From Limanda limanda (Eukaryota > Chordata > Actinopteri > Pleuronectiformes > Pleuronectidae), in contig NC_083645.1 in assembly GCF_963576545.1 (NCBI RefSeq), forward strand, positions 1,922,001 to 1,986,000: 64,000 nt of DNA. Reading direction: 5' to 3'. Below the pieces are notes generated by a model. That model was given only the letters and a program-made list of their open reading frames with translations. It was not told the DNA's origin and did not search any database. The translations under genes and the position numbers were made by a program. Below, one piece after another: positions 1 to 13,187 of the stretch (position 1 is its first letter; each line of letters starts with the position of its first letter).

Positions 1-109
1 TCATTATAGAGGAGGCTTGGGTGGGTGAGATATCAGGGCTGCTAAAATACCACTTTGATGGGTGTGAAATGAGCACTGAACCCTGACAGTTATCACCACA
101 GTGAGACCA

Positions 110-1550
<1,441 letters not shown>

Positions 1551-2800
1551 ACCTGCTTTGTTGCAAATTAAAGTGGCAACAGGTGCAATGGAGGCAAGAG
1601 CAAGACAACCCACAAAAGGGAATGGTTTTGCATGTTGTGACCGCAGACAGCTGATCACTCTTTATTCTTCCTGACAGATTCTTCTTTAGTTTTGTGTTCT
1701 GCTAGTGTCTACAGGTAGTCCAGCTCCTCCGGGATGGAACCTCCATATGTTCAGTCACAAGAAGGTTTGCTGTGTCTCCCATCACAAGCTCAAGAGCTTG
1801 GAGGAGATACAAGGAAACCGGCAGTTACACAAGGAGAGCTGGAAAGGGGTGTAGAAGGGCATCAACCCAGCAGCAGGACCGGTATCTGCTTCTATGTTCA
1901 AAGAGGAACAGGAGGAGCACTGCCAGAGCTCTACAAAATGACCTCCAGCAGGCTATGGTGTGCATGTTTATGACCAAACTGTCAGTAACAGCTTCCATGA
2001 GGGTGGCATAAGGGCCCAACGTCCTATACTGGGACCTATGCTCACAGCCCAGTACCATGCAGCTCAATTGGCATTATGGATCCCTATTTTCTGCAAAGAT
2101 GAGAGCAGGTTCGCACTGAGCGGATGTTACAGGCATGAAAGAGTCTGGAGAAGCTGTGGTGAATGTTATGTTGCTTTTAACATCATCCAGCATGACCGGT
2201 TTGGCGTTGGGTCAGTAATGGTCTGGGGAGGCATATCCTTGGAGGGTTTTACAGACCAGTCATAGCCAACTGTACCTTGACCCCTGTTAGGTACTGGGAT
2301 GAAATCCTCAGAACAATTGTCAGACCTTACGCTGGTGCAGTGAGCCCCGGGCTCCTACTGCTGCAGGACAATGTTCGGCCTAATGTGGCCAGAGTGTGTA
2401 AGCAGTTCCTGGATGAGGAAGGAGTTGATGCTGTTGACTGGCCCCCATTTTCCCCTGACCTAAATCCAACTAAGCACCTATAGGACATTATGTATCGCGC
2501 ATTCAACGCCGCCAAGTAGAGCCACAGACTGTCCAGGAGCACGCTGATGGTCTGATCCAGGTCTGGGACGAGATCCTCCAGGACACCATCCGCCAACTCA
2601 TCAGGAGCATGCCCAGACATTGTCAAGAGTGCATAAAGGCACACGGAGGCTGTACACACTACTGAGTATCATGAATAGAGGAAATGTATGTAAGTAAGAT
2701 CAGCCTCTGATTACATTTTTTTACTTTGATTTTCAGTGTATTTTTTTAATCCAGCCCTCAGTGGGTTGATGATTTGGGTTTTTATTGTCAGTTATTACGT
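1551..2800 (+). pseudogene. Broken Tc1/mariner transposase and flanks
   Basis: This is a decayed Tc1-superfamily DNA transposon. The N-terminal part survives only as out-of-frame pieces near 1720-2060. The catalytic core is clearer. A DESRF motif with the first Asp lies near 2097-2113, a VMVWGGIS motif near 2217-2240, and a QDN motif with the second Asp near 2364-2374. An SPDLNP block near 2452-2470 leads to the site of the third acidic residue. That catalytic Glu reads Lys, and the following Trp codon is TAG, near 2473-2483. Homology continues in another frame to about 2663. A middle segment is missing around 2070-2095. Stops, frameshifts and the lost catalytic Glu make it inactive. Outer ends are estimated, because I could not match the inverted repeats exactly. 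Confidence 0.9.
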
Positions 2801-3048
2801 CATTTTGTTCTCGACTAATTATACAATGTCCTTAAGAAAAGATTTTCGAATAGAAAAATCTTCATGAAGCTCAGCGCAAGTTCAGTGAGGAAGACTTAAG
2901 CTGCACACGGTCAGCTGATCTACGGAGCACTTAACCTGCAAAGTGATCAGCTGATCGTGGGCGTTTCTAAATGTCAAATCAAGTCTGGCGCGGGCTTTCC
3001 AGCCAATCATTCAGCACCTGTCAAACTTTAAAAATCCCTTCTGTTCTC

Positions 3049-3482
3049 TTCCGCAGTCAGGCGTCCTTCAGTGACGCGCATAACCCCTCCTCCACCCCAA
3101 TCTCCTCCAGTCCCCAGTAGGATATTCATCGACCTCAACTGACTACATGCCTAATCTCACATCATGCTGGCAGAGATCGTGGACCTTGATGACGGATCCC
3201 AAGACTGTCAGCGGATCGTGATTACGGCGGCACCCGATCACGGTGGGAGCTGATCGCGGACTAAAAAGGCAACAACCTGCCGACAATATACCTAGTACTC
3301 GTGGCATCCATTGCACTTCTGTCCATCCTGGAAGAGGGATCCCTAGCATGCGGCTCCTCCTGAGGTTTCTACGTTTTTCCTTTAAGAAGGTTTTGTAGTT
3401 TTTCCTTACTCTTGTGAGGGTTAAGGGCAGAGGATGTCACAATTGGTGAAGTCGAATAGGACAATTCTCACGGACATGGGCC
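3049..3482 (+). repeat. Dispersed teleost repeat, class unknown
   Basis: The stretch at about 3348-3440 (CTCCTGAGGTTTCTACG, then TTTTTCCTTACTCTTGTGAG and a purine-rich tail) resembles a sequence I remember as common in fish intergenic DNA. The part before it contains several GATC/CAGCTGATC palindromic words. I cannot assign a transposon class, and no protein motif is visible. The boundaries are approximate. Confidence 0.45.
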
Positions 3483-5695
3483 ATCCAAAACTATCGCTTG
3501 ACTGATGAACCACCACCAGTGTCTAGACCCCGGGGGGGTGTTCTTGTTCGATGTCCTGCTCCGCCCCCTTCTAACCCTGACATCTCACAGGGGTCTAAAT
3601 GCCACAGACCGTAAACATTCATATCTTGTGTGTTTACAAAATAAATATTGTAAAGTAAAACCAAGTCTCTCCTCATTGAACTGTAGCTCTGCTCCTCTTA
3701 AATTACAAATCTTAACAGTGAGAATTGTATAACTCTCTTGTCCATGATGATGTTATGTACTACACCAGTCTACATTTTTGAGACATGCAATCCATAAATG
3801 ATTAGCTGTAATTTACAATGACCAGATTTGTGTTTTTATGAACAGAGAATCAAAGTTGAGCAAACTCCATTTAGTAATGAAGACAATTGGATGAGGTTGA
3901 AAGGTCTGATAAAAGGGAAAGGGAATTCATTAATGTCAAATTACAGCTAGATTGTCGAGTTTGGAACTAACGGAACAAATGTGAATTACGGTATTGACAA
4001 AAATAAAGTATGATTTTAATCAAGGCTTTTCAATACGTTTGTGACATCTAATTAAATTAAAGTGCGTTTGTGTGGTCTGTGTATCAATCATTAAAAAGTT
4101 TCTTACAAGCAACAAGTAATTTCAGAGGTAACATTTCAGCATATTATTCAGGTTATTTAATGATTTCAAGAACAATTGTCTTCAGCAAAACATTGTAACA
4201 AGCTTTACAAAATTGTTAAACTTATGTTCTTTGAGAAAAAGGTTCTGAGGCAACACTTTCATGACAATCAATCAACATAAATCTGAGACAGCAGATGTTA
4301 GAGACTGAATTCTTGCAGAGGAAGAATAACTCATGAGGGGACAGTGTTACCACTGTGATTTACGAGGTTGGGAGTTTAAGGTGTCCATCCTTCTTCATAT
4401 AAAATTGTAGGTCAAGTTATGGGGCCAGTTACTTTTAAAGTGAGGTAAAGCTTGGGCAATAAATCAGTGCTTCGAGGGGCCCTGAGTTGACATTTGCTCA
4501 GGTGAGAATTAAAGACTTTTGTAAGCATATGTGTTGTTAGTCATACAGGAACAGAGAAGTGGCTGATGATGACAATGTCTTTCTATATAGGCTACAATTT
4601 TATTGGTGGTTATGGTGAAATTTAAAACTTTGATTCTGCCGAGCACAAAGTAGCATGTGCCAGTGTGAATAAAACAAGCACCAATCAAGACTTGGAGTTG
4701 AACCCAAACCCTGTTCAATTGAGGAAATGGTTTCTGTAAATGCATGTCATTTCTACAAGGAGCTCCTTCTTTTATATTGGTTCCTTTGTAAAACCCTGTG
4801 ACCTACAGTTAACCATAATACCTCTCTCTACGAAGACCCACAAGACAGATATGTGTGACTTTGAAGACCCCTAATTCGAGCATTATACATTTGTCATGTC
4901 AACTGTATTATGAAAACTTGCCATAACATACATCCTTCAGACAAAGGAAAAAATCATTTGTTTTCACCTGATGTATTTAAGTCTAATAATCCTTTCTTTG
5001 AGCTCCAGTTGGGAATAATCATGTGTGGAGTATCTGTGTCTTTATCTGCTAAATGCTCCACTATGTTCATCAACTAGTCCCTGACTGCTGCTGTTTAAAG
5101 GGGAGGTAGTTTACAATAAGTTTATCAGAGCTCTTTCACTGGAAACCTGGGGAGGGACATATTTTTATATCTACTCTTGCTCTCCAACTCCTTTTCTTTA
5201 TATTTACTATACACGCAGAGTGTGAAATCTGTACACTGTCTTGCTTGTATAATGTCTTCTGTCTGTAGATGATGATGAATCAAATCAATTAAACCAGCTC
5301 AAGGGACTCATACAACAACTTTGGTATAGTCAGGGATCACTAACAAAGTATTCTAGAGCAAAACTGCCTCCATCTGCTTCCTAACAGCACATACATGTTG
5401 CTCAAGCCATCACCCATTAGTCTGCTCAATAGTTAGCAGCAGAAAATAAAAGCTGCATTATCATCCCTGAGATCCAGATCAGAAGGGAATGTTTGGATGT
5501 TTTGGAGGAGGAGAACGCCTTCACTTGGAAACAACATTTATGGAGGAGGAACAAGTGCTGTTCCCTGATGCCCCAAGCTATATGACTTTGCTGATCTCTC
5601 TTACCCTAATCTGAACAGAAATCAGCACTTGTGGAAAAAAATTACTTGAGATTTTGAGTATGTAGTTCTTCATTATTTAAATTAGTATAAGCTCC
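3483..5695. other. Unique sequence, no gene seen
   Basis: This is AT-rich non-coding sequence. It has one GC-rich patch around 3525-3580 that contains a G-run, and otherwise no repeat, RNA gene or exon-like frame that I can recognise. Confidence 0.55.
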
Positions 5696-5773
5696 CCCTA
5701 ACCCTAACCCTCTTTTTGAGCTAAAACTTAATGCAATTGTGTTCAAACAAAAGTCTAACCCTAACCCTAACCC
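5696..5773. repeat. Interstitial telomere-like CCCTAA motifs
   Basis: Two short runs of the vertebrate telomere word CCCTAA lie 43 bp apart: about 2.7 units at 5696-5711 and about 3 units at 5755-5773. They read as the C-rich strand on +. They are too short to call a fused telomere. Confidence 0.85.
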
Positions 5774-6263
5774 GTAAATATTTAGTTTTTCTATGTTTTC
5801 CACATTATGTCAAATTATTTTGTACGTGTGACGTAATTATTCATTACTGTATAACCATTAATTGCAAACACAGTTTTATCGTACAACTGTTTAAAAATAA
5901 GGTTGCAGTTACAGATTTGAAAACACAATATCCATCCTTGAATAAACAGAAATTGAAATATCCCCCAAATTATAAATAAATGATCCATATTGCCTTGAGA
6001 AAATAAGTCGTAGCAGTAGTAGCATATTCAATCAAGCCATTACAGCAAAGTTGGTTATCATGTATTTAACAGCAATGAGCCAAGTGTGTAAGATCTGTAA
6101 AAAGTTTTTAACTTGAGTTAATTTCCTTTCAATGGCCACCAATCATTTTTACAACACGACCTCTCATACAAAAAAAACACGATTCCGTAGCAGGCAGTAT
6201 AACTAGTTATTTATTTATTTTTTGATCTAATAATGTGTGCTCATTCATCAATACAACTCTCAT
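5774..6263. other. Unique AT-rich sequence, no gene seen
   Basis: Nothing recognisable lies here. The 82-residue frame that starts before this block has no family features. Confidence 0.55.
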
Positions 6264-6516
6264 GGGTGACTGTGGCTGAGGGGTAGAGTGGTCGTCCTCC
6301 AACCTGAAGGTCGGGAGTTCCATCCCCAGACTGACCCATCTGCATGCCGAAGTGTCCTTAGGCAAGATGCTGAACCCCGAACGGCCCCCCATAGAACAAC
6401 TGAGTGCTGCTAATAGATGCACTGAATGAATGTGTGTGTGAATGTAAAACTGTACTGTTAAGATTTTTGAGTGGTCATCTAGACAAGAAAAGCGCATAAA
6501 TACAAAACCATTTACT
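6264..6516 (+). mobile_element. tRNA-derived SINE
   Basis: The head resembles a tRNA gene. It has an A-box-like TGGCTGAGGGGTAGAG near 6272 and a B-box-like GGGAGTTCCATCCCC near 6313. It is followed by the body typical of a widespread fish SINE (ATGCCGAAGTGTCCTTAGGC and a TGTGTGTGAATG tract) and a tail near AGAAAAGCGC. The 146-residue antisense frame across it is spurious. Related pieces lie at 32206-32341 and, inverted, at 40229-40330. Confidence 0.88.
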
Positions 6517-7500
6517 CTCTGAGGATTCAATCCTGGTGTATTATAAAAGACACTTCTTAAGGTAGTACAACAGCATTTGGAAGACATCAAACCCACACAC
6601 ACAATGCCTGAGTGTCCATAGAGACAACAGCATACGCCAAATAACATGGAAAGGAACTTTCCTGAGGTTGCTCTCCTTAACCCACATATGTAATTATTTT
6701 TTTACATTTATTTCCAAAACACGAAAACTGCATTATCTCTGTCTAACTCTGTAGCAGCCCTTCTCTGCACTCAAATATGAAACTATTTGTTCAACCATCA
6801 ACTTTGTTTGTTGATCTGGTCTACATCTTAAGTAGGGGGGTCAGACCTACCAATAGCCCATGTAATTAATCCCCTGTATATACCAACAACGATCTTGACT
6901 GTGGCAGTATGTGTATCATTTCAAATCAGACATTAATTACATTAGAACATAAATATGACAGATTTTCTAAATAAAAGTTGAAAAAAATTAAATGAGTAAC
7001 TGGTAGGTAATGAGGTTCTGTAGCTCTGTCTTCAGAAGTGTCCTGTGAAACATTTCACCGTGACATCAGAACTCACTGTGGACCCTGCAGCTCACCTGCC
7101 TGTGTGTCTGTCGCTGCTTCTCCTGATGAAATGATGAACGAACACAATCTAATCAGCTGAACAAGTTGTCGGTACTTAAGCTACATAATATATTATAGGA
7201 TATAATGTCATTTGACTCATGATCCATTCATATAATGCAATTCGACTCCTACTCCATTCACCCATTTATGGTATTATGAATTGTTAGTTCAATAATTTCC
7301 CTTTTCCAATGCCAGAGACAATTAATGTCATTTGTATCACATGTATAAGCAATGCCCACAAATTAGGGGTTGTTTGCAGTAACTAAAGTGTTGTTTAGTA
7401 CCTGTAAATATGTCATATAAAGAGACAATAACTTATGATAACTGATGATGATGCGACATTGCTAAGCTAATATATATACAGTATATATATGTATATGTAT
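6517..7500. other. Unique sequence, no gene seen
   Basis: This is AT-rich DNA ending in a short TA-rich microsatellite-like tract near 7470-7500. No exon or RNA gene is recognisable. Confidence 0.55.
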
Positions 7501-7960
7501 GTCTTCTTCAACCTCGGGTCCTCTACCAGAGGTCTGGGAGATTGAAGGCTCTGTGTTGTATCTTAGCTGATCCTAGGACATCTCGGTTCATTGCTCCTAA
7601 TCAGGTTTTGGTTTTACCTGGAACAGATGTTCTTGTACACTATCTCAGCCTGTCACAGCCTGCATCCGACACCCTTCTACTATCTGCTGGTCTGTTTCAG
7701 GGGCATCTCTGCATAGCCTGCACCTTGGGACTCGTCTACTGTGGTAACCCTGGCCTCTATGGATCTTGTGCCTAGGTCCTGCTCTTGTGCTTTAAGGATT
7801 ATTCAGCTCAGTTAGCAACACCACTGACTGTGGTATAGAGTGTGGCAAGTCCAGTACCCTAAGGCTCTTAATGCTGCCAGCATACCTCCAGATTGATGGG
7901 GTACAACAAAGATGCTACAATAAGGATGAGCCAGGATGACAATTCTGGAAAGGAGATGTC
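7501..7960. repeat. Dispersed repeat, probably retroelement-derived
   Basis: The start (CTTCAACCTCGGGTCCTC, then TACCAGAGGTCTGGGAG and a 'gctctg...gtatcttagctg' stretch) resembles a multicopy fish sequence that I remember from near non-LTR retrotransposons. A 77-codon open frame runs through it but carries no recognisable domain. Class and boundaries are uncertain. Confidence 0.45.
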
Positions 7961-10025
7961 ATCATCGCCCCTACCTGAGATTGGGTTGCAAGCCCATAAC
8001 ATTGAACATTTTCACTCACCCAAAAATGGAGGCTAAATTGAGTAGCTCAAACTATCCATTATTTTGTCAAGATATCAGCCCAACTTAAGACTGTGTGCGG
8101 TAAATGAAGGCAATGACAAACAACCTGCTATGTCAGTGATCAATAGAATTCTACATTAAATATAATTCTGCAATCAATCAAGCTGTTTAACATCAATTAT
8201 AGCAGAGGTGGACAAGGCCAAAATTAGATTGTGTATCAACAGGCCCATATATCAAACACACTGATCTAACGGTAATTTGATCATTATCATTATTGAATAA
8301 TACTGTGCTGGTTATAGCTGCAGAGCCTCCTCTTCTCTAGGTTCTCAAAAGGGGAAGTTTCACAAAAAGGAAAAACAGCCTCCATCATTGGATTTGTGAG
8401 TCAAGTGGACTGCAGTGATTCACCGGCTTGCTGCAAGGTGATTCAAGGAACAAGAGAGAGTCCAGACAAAGCTCTCTGACTTCAATCCCGGTCCTCCCTC
8501 CACTTTCAACTCAGTGCTGGAGAGGTACTGTCAGCGTTGACCTAAATTAGACCCCCCTCCCTTCTCTTGCCCTCCATCTCCCTCTCTGATTTAATCTCAG
8601 GCTCGGCTGGGTTTTGTCTCTCTGAGAGGAGAAGTGGTTTGGGAAAAGGCTGTCGGTTCCAGGCTAGCGTGCCGCGAAGGGTAAGAAGGAGAATATGAGC
8701 TAATGAAGTCAGTCCTGAGTGGGAACAGCAGTGCCTCTTTTTCTCCTTAGCTCCACTTCCACTTGTTAACATGACATGTTAGACCTCCGTACCCACTTTT
8801 TTCTCTCCTGTCGCCATCTCTCCATTTTTTTTATTTTTTATTATAAATCAGTCTTCATCCACTGGCTCCCATTTTCTCCCTTTCCCCCTCTTGGGCTCTT
8901 TGTGCTTTTTTCTCCTTCCCTCGATTCCTCTAGCCCTCACTGTCATCCTTTATATACATCTATTTCTGCTAATATGGAGCTGAAAAGGGCCTGAAGGTGA
9001 CACTGTGACAGGCGAATCAAGCTCTTGTTTTTTGGCATCACTCACACCCGTCAGGGACTTTAATATGATTTTCAGAGGCCCTTTGAATTCCATTTGTGGC
9101 TATCGAAAGTTATCAATCTGCCTTGTTTCCCTTGGCAATGTTGACTGACTAGTGAAAGTCAGCAGGGAAGAATCAGTATCAGCATTCTCATTTGAACAGA
9201 TGATCTGGAGAGGGAATATATGAAAGTACAGACAAATATGCTCATCTGCATATTCAGTATATTTGGTAAGGCCTTTTCTGACTGTGTGTTATTACCCTGC
9301 ATTAGCATTTTCTGCTCTAACCTTTCTTAAGTTTTTGTTTGAGCTTTTGCAACTTAAACTTTTTGATCATAGTTAGAAAAAGTGATAGCTGTAGAAATGA
9401 ATGTATGTAATGATGACTTCAGGGAATTCGGTCCTAAGCCCTTAACCCTCAACAAGAGGAAGGAAAAACAAAGAATTCTCATTCATGGTAGAATATGTGA
9501 GGAGGATAGATCACTTAAACTGTAACCTGCATGTTGATCCAGGAAAGGCGAGTCTAAACTGGTGATATTTGTTGTGCTCCAAAGGTCAGGGCCAGCTTTA
9601 CTGAAGGCCCCTTCACTCATGGTGAGGAGCTTGGAGAATGACATGAAGGGAAGATGTGCACGGAATAGAAGGGACTGGGAAGGTGGGGAGGCACCAAGCC
9701 ATGCGGATTTGTACACAAAGACCAAACGTTTAAAATGAAAACAAAAAGTTTCAGAAACATGAGCACTGGATGTTACATCTGTGTGATAAGAACTATATTA
9801 TTTGACGGATATTAATTTGAAATTGTCAATTCAAATTTAGGACATGTCCTATTTGATAACATTGGTGGTTTATGGTCTATACACCGCCAACCACCAGGGT
9901 GTGAATCAGATTTTAAGCTTCAGCTTTGAGAACTGTCCTCCATCTTTATGTTCTATCATCTATCTGTGGTTTGTGACCTGACCTTCTACATTGACATATC
10001 TTTGTGCAATCAGAACACCATAATA
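7961..10025. other. Unique sequence with a polypyrimidine tract, no gene
   Basis: A C/T-rich stretch at about 8800-8950 produces short open frames on the + strand. No splice-bounded exon, repeat family or RNA gene is recognisable. Confidence 0.5.
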
Positions 10026-10120
10026 CATTCAAGATTCAAGATTCAAGATTTTTTATTGTCAAATGCACAGAGATAACATGAAGCAGTCGCTGGCAATGAA
10101 ATACTTGGGTCACAGGCTCT
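10026..10120. repeat. Dispersed repeat with ATTCAAG tandem start
   Basis: Three tandem ATTCAAG words are followed by a TTTTTTATTGTCAAATGCACA block. This resembles a very common teleost repeat that I believe is a LINE 3' end in antisense. It is truncated here. Confidence 0.55.
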
Positions 10121-12278
10121 CTTTAAGCAATTTATGATTTATGATAACTTAGATTTTATAATAGTAATGCATTCTAATGTATTGTGTTTGGACTTCTTGC
10201 TCGATTGAAAATATGTTTTTTTATTATTATTTCATTATTTGCTACAGACTTTGACTTTGTTAGTATCATGACCATGATCTTGCCCTAACCTGAAGTGATA
10301 GGTCAAACTTTTTTCCTTCTTTTCTAGAACTTTTTTTCTTTGCATGGCCCCATCATCCTCTGACATATTTGACACAAACAATACAATATATTAAAACAAT
10401 ATAAGCATATTCACAAACAGACAAAATGTCAGATGATCTATTTCACTGTGAACATATGGAGATAGATATTGACCTTAAACTAATTAATGAATACAAAATA
10501 ACTGCACCAACTGCTAAATATCTTCATTTGACATAGATGGCACACAGCAGTTGTTTGATTCATAGTAGATGACATTGATGTTGGCCATTTAGTGTCTCCT
10601 ATCCACAGAACCCTACTAGCTTTCAGTCTCTTTTTGTTCTTTCTGTTGGGTCACCTTCATTTGTATTGAGGTGAAATTTATAGTTTGTTCTGACAATGTT
10701 TTTTACTGACATTTGTCTGCCCTGGAAAACTCACGTGCCAGACAGCACGTTTGTTGCTGTGGAAATTGGGACCTTTCATCACTATCCTTAGCTGCCACAG
10801 AACTCTACACGTTACAGGTTTTTAAAGCCTTTCCAAATCTAGCAGTGCATCTAGGCTGCCTAGTTTTGAAAGTTCTTTCAAACGAAGTTCAACGATGCTT
10901 TCTTCCATTCCTGATTAATGAGGAATCTGGTGTGGATCCTCAGGAATCATTGGGCATAGTGACCATACTGACGTCAGTTATGCAGTAGGCCGAGCTGCAG
11001 TAAATGCAGCAGGTCACAGATGCTGATGATGCAACAGTAGGGGGGGTTTAGGGTGTTGAAGCAAATATGAGGTCCTCATAAACTGTCATTTTGGTTTATC
11101 CTTCATGGTCTCCCTGAATTAGGACAGGGCTATTGTATTAGTTTTAGATAGTTATACATAATAAAGTGGCAAGTGAGTGTAAATTGAACTCATATGTTGA
11201 AGCAGCATGGTGTTTGGCATTGCACTGGCTGCAGTTCCATCTTCCTGAATTGAGAGATACATGGAGGTCAAGGAGGTATTTAATAACTATTAGATCATTT
11301 TATTCTAAAAATGGACAACTGTGCTTTTTTAGTAGGGCTATTTGTCCGACATAATTGTATCATCTTTGTGATCCAAATGAAGGTTTAACTTACATTGTCC
11401 CAGATAAAGTTCCTCTCTGCCCTCTGTCCTCAGGACCAAAGACAATTTTTCCACTTTTCTCACTGCCAACTGTGTCCTTCATTAGTCAAACCCTCCCGCA
11501 TGCTGCTGTAAAATCTCTTTGTTTAGGAGCCTCTTAAACAGGCCCTGGCCTCCAGAGGAGATCTTTAACACACTCTTCCTCAATTACAGCATGGGGATAG
11601 AGGAGCAAAAAAAGCAAACCATTAAAACCAGCCAAGCAGCGGTAGGCCCAGGCAGGACGACTTGTTAGGAAACGCTGTTGTAATGAGGAGCGTTTAAGGC
11701 TTAGCCAAAGCTGCCTTTAAAAAGAAGAGCAGAGGCAAGAAGGACTGTTAAAAGGATCTTTACTGGGTGTCAAGGCCTCTTTCTATTTCTTTGTACACAC
11801 ACACAGACACACACATATATACACATGCTCCACCAAAAGTGTCCCCTGTGCTATTAGTGGGTGCAGACAGGCCTGAACAGCCTCATTTAGCTCTGTGCTG
11901 TACTGATTACTAGCTTGTCTCCTTGCTTGCCATTAGCGAGCAGAAGAGAGGAGAAAGTGGAGCAGGATGCAGTCAGTGAAAAATGTCATATCTTGTTCTC
12001 CACATTTCAGGGGTTATCTTGTAGGTTGCTGTTTTTTGTTGCATGTTGAATTATTTTTATTTAAAGCCGATCTGCTGTTCGGTATCCTTATTTGAAATAA
12101 CAAGGGACCCGAGGCCCTCTGGGACAGGGGGCCCCTTTGCCCAGTTAGTAATTTAGCTTTAACAGTATTCACTAGGACTGGGGATATACAAGTAATTCCT
12201 ATTGCTAATAACCATTATTCCCCATTTTATATATCATTAATTAATTGTCAAGGGACCTAATCCTCGGCCCTGCAGGCT
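10121..12278. other. Unique sequence with possible conserved non-coding DNA
   Basis: No gene is supported. Two stretches, about 11525-11760 and 12060-12275, have the mixed composition, TAATTA-type cores and absence of repeat signatures often seen in fish conserved non-coding elements. This is an impression from reading only. The 91-codon frame at 10713-10988 has no recognisable family. Confidence 0.35.
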
Positions 12279-12283
12279 GATCT
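12279..12283. repeat. Left target-site duplication of solo LTR (GATCT)
   Basis: GATCT directly precedes the TGTCA start of the LTR and is repeated exactly at 12770-12774. Confidence 0.85.
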
Positions 12284-12769
12284 TGTCAGGATCTGGCACT
12301 TTAGTGCATGTTTAAGTTAATTGTAAAAGTATTTTCTGTTTCGTAGATCTCTGTTGTTTGTTTGAGTTTTCATGTTTGCACTCTGTTTCTGTTTCCTGTT
12401 TTATTTTGTAGTCTGTTCCTTGTGTGTTGTTTCTGTCTTCACTTCCTGTCGGTGATTGTCTTCCTCTGCCCTCATGTGTTACACCTGTGTTCAATTGCCC
12501 CTCCCTTCCCTGTGTATTTAAGCCTCTGTCTTCCCTTTGTCCTCTGTCAGATTGCCTGTGTTCCTGCGGTGTTTGTTCGTCATCCCTCCTGCCTTCCATG
12601 GTGCTTTCATGATCTCCTGATCTCCTGTATCCCCGCGTAAGCCTCGTGTTTTGTTTGTTACTGTTTAGTGTTAATGTTTTGTTTGTTTTGTTAAATACTT
12701 ATTTAATTAAATTACCTTTTACTTTATAATTTCTGCATTTGGGTCCATCTCTCCATCCAAACCGTGACA
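12284..12769 (+). mobile_element. Solo LTR of an LTR retrotransposon
   Basis: This is a 486-bp element that begins TGTCAGGATCTGG and ends ACCGTGACA. The TGTCA and TGACA tips are inverted repeats of each other, and the element is flanked by identical 5-bp GATCT copies. The pyrimidine-rich interior has a TATA-like GTGTATTTAAG at about 12512, followed by CTCTGTC motifs, which suits an LTR promoter on the + strand. No internal gag/pol sequence remains, so the provirus-like interior was presumably lost by LTR-LTR recombination. Ty3/gypsy is my guess at superfamily. The small open frames inside are not genes. Confidence 0.82.
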
Positions 12770-12774
12770 GATCT
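12770..12774. repeat. Right target-site duplication of solo LTR (GATCT)
   Basis: This is an exact copy of the 5 bp at 12279-12283, placed directly after the terminal TGACA. Confidence 0.85.
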
Positions 12775-13179
12775 GCAGCCCCAGTCAATGCTCTTGTCAA
12801 TTGTCAATACCACTTGTTAACCACAAGTTATCTTGCTTCAGCTGTTATTCTACCAAGCACTGTTTATTTGCATTTCCTCCTTATAACACTTGATATTTTC
12901 TATTTCACTTTATACTTGATGCCCTGTTGTTTTTAAGAAGACTAAGCGTAAATTAGTTCAAGAATTATTGCCATGACACATTCATTCACTCTTTCCTCTC
13001 ACTTTCCCGCTTCTCTTCTCATCAGCTGACTGTTCAATGTTTGTGGTACTCTAATCAGATGTTGATTGTTCACCAGCAGATGATTTTATTCATCCTATTA
13101 TGTCGTTGTTTAAAGTTTAAAGTTGTTATCCCCTCTGTAGCTGCCACTTGTCATTTCAGTCATATGCTAGATTTCTTTC
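12775..13179. other. Unique sequence, no gene seen
   Basis: This is AT-rich DNA between two transposon insertions. Nothing is recognisable. Confidence 0.55.
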
Positions 13180-13187
13180 CTCAAGAG
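13180..13187. repeat. Left 8-bp target duplication (CTCAAGAG)
   Basis: CTCAAGAG precedes the CAGTGTTAAT terminus and is repeated exactly at 14453-14460. An 8-bp duplication is the hAT-superfamily signature. Confidence 0.92.

Noticed and set aside
2880..3000. Repeated CAGCTGATC/GATCAGCTG words as a regulatory operator
   Set aside because: They are short, self-complementary words scattered in the flank of transposon debris, with no gene to regulate.
6207..6647. 146-codon minus-strand frame
   Set aside because: Most of it is the antisense of a tRNA-derived SINE.
12312..12640. Overlapping open frames in 12.3-12.6 kb
   Set aside because: They lie inside the solo LTR and reflect its pyrimidine-rich composition.
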